A DNA stretch of 64,000 nt from CAIKBL01 sp964555355. GTDB taxonomy: Bacteria > Pseudomonadota > Gammaproteobacteria > Ga0077536. The translations under genes and the position numbers were made by a program. Each line of letters begins with the position of its first letter. Positions within the stretch are counted from its first letter, which is position 1. Shown piece after piece: positions 46,089 to 55,300 of the stretch. The stretch is from assembly GCA_964555355.1 (NCBI GenBank), contig CAZKRY010000005.1:274662-338661 (forward strand), written 5' to 3'. Under the pieces are notes generated by a model. That model was not told the origin of the DNA and ran no database searches. It was given only the letters and a program-made list of their open reading frames with translations.

Positions 46089-46913
46089 TTACTTTTTCAG
46101 CACGGGATGCAATTCTCGAAAATGCGGCGGCTGAAACCGCCACGCGCGTCCTAGTCCGAAGCCCCCGTCCACGGTCAGCGCATGACCTACTACGTAGGAG
46201 GACGCATCGCTCGCGAGCCACAACGCGGCATCCGCGATTTCTTCTGGGACACCGAAGCGGCCAATGGGTTGATCGTCTTTCTGCGCCTCTCGAATCTTTT
46301 CAATTCGCGCCTGCCAGCGATCGTCTTTAACGCCGGTGTGAATTGGGGTTTCGATATTGCCGGGGCAAATGGCGTTGACACGGATGCCATCTTCAATCAA
46401 TTCCAGCGCGGCCGATCGCGTGAAATGCACCACGGCTGCTTTGGCCGTGGAATAGGCGTGAGGGCTAAAGCCGGCGATGAACGCTGCCATGCTCGCAATG
46501 TTGATGATGCTGCCGGATTTTTGCGCTTGCATGACCCGCGCCGCGTGTTTGGTCCCTAAAAACACACTGCGCTGAATGACCGCGTACGCATGATCCCATT
46601 CCTCGATGGGGGTCTGCGCCAACGGGCCCAGCACACCGACGATGGCAGCGTTATTAACAATGCAATCGAGCCGCCCCCATTTAGTCATCGTCGCAGCGAT
46701 GGCGTGCGCAAAGTCGGCTTCTTCGCTGACATTCAAATGCACATAACCCGCCGCGCTGCCCAGCGTTGCCGCCAGCGTGTGTCCTTTTTCGTCTTGAATA
46801 TCCGCAACCATGACGCGATAGCCAGCACGCGCGAAGCGTTGGGCGCAGCCCGCGCCGATACCGCTCGCTCCACCGGTGACTAGCAAGACTGGTGAATCGT
46901 TATTCCCAGGCAT
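46089..46913 (-). CDS. Short-chain dehydrogenase/reductase
   Basis: The 274-residue classical SDR has TGGASGIG near the N-terminus, DIQ at the end of strand 2 (usual for NAD), NNAA, a Ser in NIASMAAF, the catalytic YSTAK and a final VDGGFGLGR. Substrate unknown. Its ATG overlaps the stop of the FmdB-like gene by 14 bases, suggesting a three-gene operon with the two FmdB-like genes. Confidence 0.88.
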   Translation of the reverse strand: MPGNNDSPVLLVTGGASGIGAGCAQRFARAGYRVMVADIQDEKGHTLAATLGSAAGYVHLNVSEEADFAHAIAATMTKWGRLDCIVNNAAIVGVLGPLAQTPIEEWDHAYAVIQRSVFLGTKHAARVMQAQKSGSIINIASMAAFIAGFSPHAYSTAKAAVVHFTRSAALELIEDGIRVNAICPGNIETPIHTGVKDDRWQARIEKIREAQKDDQPIGRFGVPEEIADAALWLASDASSYVVGHALTVDGGFGLGRAWRFQPPHFRELHPVLKK

Positions 46914-47169
46914 TGGGATCCATCAACGCTTTACCGGGACGATTGGGGGCATCTTCGATGGGCGCCTGCGAATGGCTACCAAAGCTACTACGGCTCGCAA
47001 AGTTGGCGCGGCCGATTTTTTTCGCCACCGGCGAATCCGCCGGTGTCTCACCGGGATCAATCCCCGCGCGTGCGCAGAGTTCGCCCCAGGTGTAAAGGTC
47101 TTCCACCATGCGATGCACCACCGTGACCACGCGCCCATTGGTAGGGCATTGGTACTCGTAGGTCGGCAT
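46900..47169 (-). CDS. FmdB-like small protein, copy 2
   Basis: The 89-residue protein begins MPTYEYQCPTNGRVVTVVHRM and contains the conserved WGELCARAGIDPG ... TPADSPVAKKI. It is a paralogue of the next gene upstream: the same Cys8, His19 and Cys32 positions, but not the two CxxC pairs of a full FmdB zinc ribbon. Function unknown; metal binding by the conserved Cys/His set is possible. Confidence 0.7.
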   Translation of the reverse strand: MPTYEYQCPTNGRVVTVVHRMVEDLYTWGELCARAGIDPGETPADSPVAKKIGRANFASRSSFGSHSQAPIEDAPNRPGKALMDPNAWE

Positions 47170-47174
47170 CGGGA

Positions 47175-47444
47175 TTAGTCGAAGTTTTTGGTGTTGTGAT
47201 AAGCGCGCGTGGTCGTCATCGCGCCGTAGGCCGAACCCCCGAAGCTATCGCTCCCCAAGCGCTTTTTATTGATGACGTTCGCGCCCAAATGCACCTTGGT
47301 GACGGGTGAGTTAGCCGGGGTGTCGCCGAGTTCCAGTCCGGCGAACTTGCAGACATCGCCCCAGGTGTTGACGTCTTCCGACATCTTATGCATGACCTGC
47401 ACGGTCCGATCGTTCGCCGTGCAGTGATAGTCGTACATCGGCAT
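47175..47444 (-). CDS. FmdB-like small protein, copy 1
   Basis: The 89-residue protein starts at ATG 47444 with an excellent TTAGGAGA ribosome site. MPMYDYHCTANDRTVQVMHKM and TWGDVCKFAGLELGDTPANSPV align with the following gene across the whole N-terminal half, so this is a tandem duplication. The C-terminal third (Gly/Ser/Tyr-rich) has diverged. First gene of the operon with copy 2 and the SDR. Confidence 0.72.
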   Translation of the reverse strand: MPMYDYHCTANDRTVQVMHKMSEDVNTWGDVCKFAGLELGDTPANSPVTKVHLGANVINKKRLGSDSFGGSAYGAMTTTRAYHNTKNFD

Positions 47445-47688
47445 TGAGTGCTCTCCTAAAGGGATTCCAGTAACGGGACGAAGCCTAGCATTTTCTGGTC
47501 GCCGTGGCCCCAGCCCCGGTTTCGCCAAAGGCGCAGCGGGCTCAGTGTCGGACTGAGAAAAGTCCAAGTATTTTTCCCGGGCCGCGCATTCTTCCACGAT
47601 ATTCGAAGGGTCGCCCTGGCCTCACCAAGCGGATCCCCGCATGCTTGAGTCCCGCTTCACCGTTAATAGTTCAAGGAGGAACTGTCCG

Positions 47689-48297
47689 GTGCCGTCTTAC
47701 CCGTTTCCACCGCGCGAGCTGCGGTATCGGGTCGAAATCGCCGCTCGCGAGGCGACCGACCTGTGTCGCGACGACGCCGATTATTGGCGGTTACTTGCGC
47801 TCATCGGCCACATGTGTACGGCGAATCACCTACGATGCCTGGCCTATTGCCTGCTGCCGACGCGTTGCGAGCTCGTGCTCGAAACCCGAACCCCAGGGTT
47901 GGCCCATGCGTTACCCGCAGTGCTCAATTCGCTGAAGCGGTGGCAACGAACGCGCGGCGCGCCCGAAATTGTCACCTTCGCCCGGCGGCGCCTCACCCGG
48001 CTCCATTCCCCGCGGCAAGTGCGCGAGGCGATTGCACGGGTCCTACAATTATCCGTCGCCGAAGGACGGGTTGCCGCGGCGCTGGAATGGCGCTGGTCGA
48101 GTGCGGGCATCACGTTGTGTGAAGAAGTCACGCCGCTCGCCATCCCATGGCTAGCATTAAATGACGCTCGCTCAATCTTAGCGTCCGCACTGAATCCAAC
48201 CCTACCCAGGCTAGAACCAGCGTCGATCCTCGGGTATAGAAGCGCGTACGCAAAAATCGCGGAGGACCAAGCCGCATGGCGCAATCAAGAACCCTGA
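47689..48297 (+). CDS. REP-associated tyrosine transposase (RAYT) relative with lost active site
   Basis: GTG 47689 is preceded by a perfect AGGAGG. The 202-residue protein follows the RAYT/Y1 transposase pattern: PPRELRYRV, CRDDADYWRLLALIGHMC, then LAYCLLPTRCELVLET where active RAYTs have AYCLMPNHVHLLLET, and finally EWRWSSAG where they have DYRWSS. The HUH histidines are replaced by Arg/Cys/Glu, and the segment equal to the catalytic RYIHLNPVRAG reads ARVLQLSVAEG, so the tyrosine is missing too. It is intact and has a strong ribosome site, which suggests retention rather than decay; a DNA- or RNA-binding role is possible. Confidence 0.7.
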   Translation: MPSYPFPPRELRYRVEIAAREATDLCRDDADYWRLLALIGHMCTANHLRCLAYCLLPTRCELVLETRTPGLAHALPAVLNSLKRWQRTRGAPEIVTFARRRLTRLHSPRQVREAIARVLQLSVAEGRVAAALEWRWSSAGITLCEEVTPLAIPWLALNDARSILASALNPTLPRLEPASILGYRSAYAKIAEDQAAWRNQEP

Positions 48298-49070
48298 CTC
48301 TCGCAATCTGTGTCGCATGGATAGTGGCCTGGTGGTCACTGTACTTTGCGCTCGGCCCGCAGATCAAAGCATACGCCCTGGCACAAATGGGCAGCACCGC
48401 CGACTACTTCTTCACGTATTTGGGACCCGAACTATTGTTACTCGCGTTCGGCCTGGTGGTCGTGCCACTGTTCTATCTCCTACTACTGCACCGCTTGCCC
48501 TGGTGGTTACAAGCGCTAAGCGTGCCCTCGCTCATCATTGCCTGCGCCGTTGCCGTTTTTTACGACGTCTACAAAATCGCCCGCGAAGCCGAACACCTCT
48601 GTACCACCGAAGCCGGGTTAAAGGTGTATCGGACCGTGGAGGCGGAGGGGATGTTGGGGTTGAGTGATGTTCAATACTGGGCAGCGCGAGGACTAAAGTA
48701 CGTTGAAAGGACCAATAGTGAAGGCGAATTCGTTAGGGAAACTCTAGCGGGTGCGGACGTAACGACAGAAAAATCTGCGGTCGCCATGAGTGAGTTTCGA
48801 TTCGCTATCAGTCGGGCATTTTTAGACATTGCGCCAATAGAGCGAAACGTGGCAAGCGTTGCTTCTTTGAAAAGTGGGGAAATCGTCGGAACTGTTACTT
48901 ATTTCCATATTTTTCGGGGGTGGGCCGATGAAGTGATAGACGTCGGATTAAATTTTTCTCCGCCTCGCTGTTGGACTGGGGTTCCAGAAAGTCGTGGCGG
49001 AGAAAAGTACACGTTACCGACGGACCTTGTGTTAGCGACAATCAAAACGCGGAATCCTGGACGGAAATAA
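48276..49070 (+). CDS. Membrane protein of unknown function
   Basis: The 264-residue protein has three N-terminal hydrophobic segments (about residues 8-28, 48-72, 78-98) and a soluble C-terminal domain of about 160 residues that I could not assign. It overlaps the RAYT-like gene by 22 bases, so it may be coupled to it. Base composition changes near 48640: the first part matches the GC-rich neighbours, the soluble domain is clearly richer in A and T. Confidence 0.65.
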   Translation: MAQSRTLTLAICVAWIVAWWSLYFALGPQIKAYALAQMGSTADYFFTYLGPELLLLAFGLVVVPLFYLLLLHRLPWWLQALSVPSLIIACAVAVFYDVYKIAREAEHLCTTEAGLKVYRTVEAEGMLGLSDVQYWAARGLKYVERTNSEGEFVRETLAGADVTTEKSAVAMSEFRFAISRAFLDIAPIERNVASVASLKSGEIVGTVTYFHIFRGWADEVIDVGLNFSPPRCWTGVPESRGGEKYTLPTDLVLATIKTRNPGRK

Positions 49071-49151
49071 ATATTACAAACTCTAACTAGAGTTGCATGA
49101 CAACGATGCTTAGTTGGTTGTTCTGAATTCCGTGTTGGGCTAAGGCCGGGA

Positions 49152-49248
49152 TGCGGATATCTTGCTTGGGGACCGTGAAAATACAGGATGTATTTTCGCG
49201 AGCCTACATGGACGTACTCGTGGCGTGTCCCCAAGCAAGATATCCGCA
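49152..49248. repeat. 22-bp perfect inverted repeat with an internal hairpin
   Basis: The arms 49152-49173 and 49227-49248 are perfect reverse complements. Inside, 49174-49200 folds into a second hairpin (GAAAATACA / TGTATTTTC with a 3-base loop, closed by further pairs). The remaining inner sequence, 49201-49226, can form a weaker third stem. The outer stem extends imperfectly into GGCCG/CGGCC. A smaller palindrome (AACTCTA-AC-TAGAGTT) lies at 49079-49094. The element lies between the membrane protein and the giant RTX gene. Confidence 0.7.
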
Positions 49249-49325
49249 GCGCGGCCGGAGAGCGGAGTCGACTTACCGAGAATTCAAGACAGCTATTTGT
49301 ATCGCGAGAAGCCAAGGAGTGGCAT

Positions 49326-52300
49326 ATGAACCTCGAAGATGTTTTTAATCACGCAATGTTTGCTAACGCCTCGTACGCCCCGTGGGATACAAGCAACACC
49401 AGCTTGGCTACGGCTGGAGATTTGTTAGAAAACGAAAAACGTATACCGAAAAAATTGTTTGAAAGCAGAATTGGGTCGGGCAGCGAATTTCCCTGGTCCA
49501 TCCCCTCCTTCTACCCCGCCGACACCAGCGGCTTCGCCGCCAACGTCTTCGCCAACGGCAACCGCAAAGTGCTCGCGATCCGGGGCACTGAAACCAACGA
49601 CGCGCAAATATTTCTGGACGTCGTTCAAGCGGATTTATTAGAGATCGGCATGATTGGCGTGAGTCTCACGCAGCTCACGTCGTTGGTGAACTACATCCAG
49701 CGCCTGCGCGCGCCGGCGGGCGCGCCCAACGTCCCGCAATTCACGATACGCATGACGGATACACCACCGCTGAATGCACGCAATATCGCGGTCACACTGC
49801 GCAAGCCGGCGCTGTTTAGCCAAGACAGTAAAGTGGTCTACTACTGGCTGGAGACGCGATTGACCGGGCGCGGCGAAGGCGTGTTGAATTCCGGCGATGA
49901 GGTCACCGTCACCGGACACTCGCTCGGTGGACATCTGGCGGCGGCCGCGCTGCGTTTGTTTCCGCAGGTGTTTCAAGCGGCGGTGACCTTCAATGCCGCG
50001 AACTTCGATCCCATCGCCGGCTACCTGGTGAGCGATGGACTGATCAACGCGTTGGCTGCGTTGTCCCCTTCTTCCCCAGTGGTTCCCTATCTTCGCCAAG
50101 GGTATACCGCACCCCAGCAAGCGACGGAATCATTGCTCAATGCGCTGTTCGCGCCGCAGCTGACAAATTCAAGCGCGGCGACGAGTTTCGCAGGCGTCGC
50201 ATCGCGCATTCACAACTTGAGGAGCGAGGATTCAGTTCCCGGCAACGATGTCGAAATTATTTCCGGGGCGTTAAGCGGAACCGCGCCAAGCGCGCCGCAG
50301 CCGCTGCGCACGGAGATGAACAGCCACAGCATGGATCAGATGTTGGATAGCATGGCGGCGTTCGCGTTGCTTGAGCGGCTGAATCCCGCGCTCGCACCGT
50401 CGGCACTACACGCCTTGTTTGACGCGGCGTCAGCGGATCCGGCGGACAGCCTCGAGCGACTGGTAATGCAACTCAACCATGCACTCACCGGTAATAAGGT
50501 TTCGCTGGACACCGTCGCGTCCGGCATCCTCGGCTATCCGAACGACACTGATCTGCCAGATGCCTTTGCGCGCCGCACCGCGATCCACGAGCGCATCGTC
50601 GCGCTGGATGCCCTCGTGATGGAGAGCGCCGGAGTCAGTTTGGATTCGCTCTTGAATTACACCGCGGAAGCACTCGCCACGCGTGCCGCGACCAGCGCGG
50701 CGCATCGGTTTGCGTTGGTCGAGGCGATGCCGTTCGCGGTCACGGGGAACGTCGGTATTGCCGGTAATTCCCCGCCGCTCGATGCGGCGCGATTTAGTCC
50801 GGAGTTCCTGCGGGCGCGCGCCGAGTATCTCCTCGCCGAGAGCGCTCGTCGCATGCAGGACCGCGCCCATGCCGTGTTCGGCGCGCACCCACAATCGTTC
50901 ATCGATAAAACCACCGACACCCGCCTACACGTAGTGACCAATGTCGGCGCGGACATGGGATTGCCCGTTGATTTCACGCCCGCGCATACCGTGGTTTTCG
51001 GCACGGCGCAGGCGGACCCACTTACCGCACAAGGTGCCAGTCAACTTTTTGGTCAAGACGGCGCGGATGTGTTGCTCGGTAGCGAGGTGACCGATCTCCT
51101 CGACGGTGGCGCCGAGAACGATACCTTGGAAGGTGGCGCTGGCAGCGATCGACTGGTGGGCGGCACCGGCGACGATGTGTTGTACGGCGCGACCGCCGTA
51201 CCCAGCCAAGACTTGGCCTCGGACGAGCTACGCGGCGGTGACGGATTTGATCGCTACTACGCGGCGGCGGGCGATCGCATCCAGGATCGCGATGGCGAAC
51301 TTCATGTCTTGGTCGGCAATCAGTACCTACGCGCTAGCCGGCAAGCGCTGCGCACGCTCTACCTCTCGCCAGAACTCGAACTCTACCAAGCGCCGGCGGA
51401 GCCTGAGCTTTGGTATGTGCATGCGCCGATGACCGGGGTGTTACGGGTCAATGGCGTCATCGTGGAGAACTTTCGCAGCGGGGATCTCGGCATCGTGCTC
51501 GGTAACGATCGCGCGTTCCTCGCGGACGGCGTGAACAAGATCGGCACGCCGGACCACGACGCGTTGACCGGTACCGACGGCGCGGAGTGGCTATGGGGAC
51601 TCGCGGGCGACGATGTCATCACCGCGCGCGATGGCGACGATCGTTTGGAGGGTGGCGAAGGAATCGATTTTCTGTACGGCGGCGCCGGCCACGATGAGCT
51701 ATACGACGAGGCCGGCGAGAGCTTTTTGTTCGGCGAAAGTGGCGATGATTATTTGGACGGCAAGGGCGGGCGCGCCGCCTTGAGCGGGGGCGACGATCAT
51801 GACGTTTTGCTGGGGAGCGCGTTTGACGATGTGCTTTTCGGTGGTTTGGGGCATGACCTGCTGCGCGGGGGCGATGGCGCGGACTTCCTCCACGGGAGCG
51901 CGACGATGACCGCGGCGTCTCGGTATTGGACGCGAAAAACACAGCCAGCGTTCTTCGGTTTGATCAGCGATCCGCGCGCGATCAGTTTCGATGGCATCCG
52001 CGTGTCGGACGAAACAGAGCTGAACGCGCCGCTCGATCCCGCTTGGGACACGATTTACGGAGAAGACGGTGATGACGACATCATCGGCAGCGGCGGTGAC
52101 GACTGGATCGACGGCGGCGAGGGCAGCGATGCCATCGCGGGTGGAGACGGTGATGACTTCATCGCAGGAGGCGGCGACGGCGACGACATTCGCGGCGGTG
52201 GCGGCGGCGACAGCCTCTACGGTGGCGATGGCGATGATGAGATTGTCGGGGGCGGCGGCGACGAGAGTTGGTCGGCGGATTTGGGCGATCGGATCTACGG

Positions 52301-55300
52301 CGGTCGCGGCGAAGACCAACTTTTTGGAATGGAGGGCGATGACAAAATCGACGGTGAAGAAGACAACGATTTGCTCTATGGCGAAGCGGGCAGTGATCAG
52401 CTGAACGGTGGACTCGGTGATGATCGATTGTTCGGCGGACGCGGGCACGACATCCTACGCGGCGGCGCCGGCGCGGATGCGCTGCAGGGCGATGCCGATA
52501 ACGATGCACTTTTCGGCGATGACGGTAGCGACAAACTCGACGGCGGTGCCGGTGACGATCAGCTGCACGGAGGCGCCGCCGCCGATGAATTACAGGGCGG
52601 TAACGGCGCGGACGCGTTGTTCGGTGACGATGGCGACGATGAACTCAATGGCCAGTCCGGCGCGGACGTGCTCGATGGCGGTCGCGGACAAGACGTCACG
52701 ATGGGTGGCGATGGCAATGATTGGTACTTGTACCGGCGCGGCGATGGACACGATCGGATCGACGACACAATAGGCGATAACGGGCTCTACCTGGTTGACG
52801 GACTGACGCCGCGCGATGCCTCGGCACAAGAGACGGGCAAGGATCTCATTTGGCGATTTTCCGCGACCGACGCCATCACGTTTACCGATTGGCGCGCGCC
52901 GCAGGGCATCGCGTATGTGCGCTTCGGCGCGGATAGTTATCTCCCCCGCGAACATTTTCTAATGCCACAGATGGCCGGCAGCGTCGTCACTTTAAATGCG
53001 GAATCCGCGCCTTTGGTGGGAACGGCGGGGGATGACCTGGTGGTGGTGCGCACCGCGCGCGCTGATTTGAATGCGCAAGGGGGAGACGATCGTTATGTTA
53101 TCGAGCAAGCCGGCGATTACCGCCTTGACGACGCCGTGGGCCATAACACGTTGCAGTTCGCCGCCGGCGCGCGGTTTGATGCGCTGGAAGTGCAAGGTGA
53201 AAACGGGCGCTACATCATCCACCACGCCGACACGACGGTGTCGTTACAACCCGGTCACATTCACCGTTTCGTGTTTGACGATGGCGTGGTGCTGTCCGGC
53301 GCGGATTTTGACGCGCGCTTCGCGCAACTGGTCGATCCCGCGCCACGTGTTCAGAACGCGGCAACCGATCAAGGTGCTTTTGTGGCGAGCGAATTTGAAT
53401 ACGTGTTACCTGACGAGCAGTTCGTCGATTTTTATCCCAACGATACGCTGCGGCGCTCGATCACATTGAAAGGCGGTGGTGCGCTCCCCACGTGGCTGAC
53501 ATTCGACGAACAAGCCGGCACTTTTCGCGGAACTCCGCTCGCCCCCGGCACGTTTGAAATCGAAATTCGCGCTACTGATCTCGCCGGCCAGCAAGCGCTC
53601 GATAGTTTTGCGATCGATGTGTTGCCGACGCTCGGCGGCGGTAAGGCGAACACTTACCACGCAACCAATGTCGCGTCATCGTTACAAACCTGGATCGAAC
53701 CGTTCGCGGTGCGGCCGGCGCCGATCTATCTCATGGGCGTGGGTGATCTCAATCACGATGGCCGCGACGATGTTTTGGAGCCTACCTCCGGGCGCATCGT
53801 GTTCGGTCGTCAAGAAGGGTTCGGCGCGAGCTTCTCGATCCCGCCATTGACCGGCTACAACGGCTTTCAGCTCACTAATTACAGTGAGAGCGTGTTGAGC
53901 GGTGATCCTTTGGGACTCGTTACCTATGTGCCGCGCCGTGGTGATTTTAATGGCGATGGTATCGATGACGTGGTGTTGGGTAATCGCGTACTTTATGGGC
54001 GAATCGGCCGTTTTCCGGCAAACGTCGATTACGCCGCGTTAGCGCAAGCGACGGCACTCGGTACGCCATCCAACAGTAAGTTGCCTAGTGTGCAGTCCGC
54101 GCAGGATGGGGCGTTGCCGGCATGGATGTTTCAAGAGATTGGCGACTTTAACGGCGATGGACACAACGATTACTACGGCACGTTGAGCGCCGAGCGCGGC
54201 GTTGTCATTTACGGGATCGCGCTAGACGCCAATCGTCAAGTGCACGTTGATGGCCTGGCGTTCGGCGATGGCATGTCAGTGCACTACAGCGCTTATCCCG
54301 GCATGCCGAACCAACTGGGGCTCGCTGCCGTGAACTACGCCGGGTGGGGGACCAATGTCAAAGCCCTTGGCGACGTGAACGGCGACGGTTTCGCGGATTT
54401 CGGGATTGGCAGTTCGCCGTATTTGTTCCAAACTCAAAATAGCTACTTGGCAATATTGCTTGGTGCCGCGACCGGCCATGGAGGCGCGGTATCGCTCAAC
54501 AATTTGAGTAGTCAGCAAGGACTGCTCGCCGCGGTGCCGGAGACTTGGGCCGGGGTTGCTTACCCCAAGTTCACGGCGGCGCTGGGTGATGTGAACGGGG
54601 ATCGCTTTGACGATGTACTGATTGGAAGTGCCGGTTATCCCACTGGCAGCTACATCTTGTATGGTCGAGAGAGCTTAAGCGGCGCGGCCAGCACGGGAAC
54701 CTTTGGCCGCGACACCCACACAGTCAACGTCGGCGTATCGAGATCGCAGTTTTATGGCGGGTTAGGCGACGATCAATACATCCTGCAAAGCAGTTCCGGT
54801 CGCCATTTCGCCAACGGTGGCGCCGGGAACGATCGCTACACGTTGACCGCGGGCATCCCGGGTAGCCGCGCAACCTTACATATCTCGGACGCGGTCGGAC
54901 AGAACACGCTGTTTGTGCCGACGGCGGCGCGTGGTCGCGTCACACTCTCCCGCGGATCGGTCGCGATCGATTTGGGCGAAGATCTTCCACTCGTTCATTT
55001 GGATGATGTCGATTACAACAATCCCTTGGGCGGCGCGCGTTCAATCGACACCATCGAATTCGCGGACGGCACCGTCATGACCTATGCGGAACTTTTGGCG
55101 CGGGGATTTGATGTCAACGGCGGGAGCGTTGACGATGATCTCCTTGGCACTGGGCTCGACGATCGACTCAATGGATTTGAAGGTCACGATAGGCTTGCCG
55201 GCGGCAACGGGAACGATGTCTTGAACGGCGGGTCGGGGGACGATCTCTACGTGGTCGCGGCCGGTGAAGGTAACGACTTGATTGTTGATAGTGCGGGTTC

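Noticed and set aside
49079..49140. Possible integron attC-like site (CTCTAAC ... GTTGGGC)
   Set aside because: The GTTGGGC core fits, but the inverse core does not match RYYYAAC, the inner L boxes are weak, and no integrase or cassette array is present.
48899..49315. Long open frame on the minus strand over the palindrome
   Set aside because: It overlaps the end of the membrane-protein gene and the palindrome, has no ribosome site and no recognisable family; a by-product of the inverted repeat.
51619..52955. Several long open frames antisense to the RTX repeats
   Set aside because: Repetitive GGxGxDxx coding on the plus strand automatically opens the other frames; the products are low-complexity Arg/His/Ala-rich strings.
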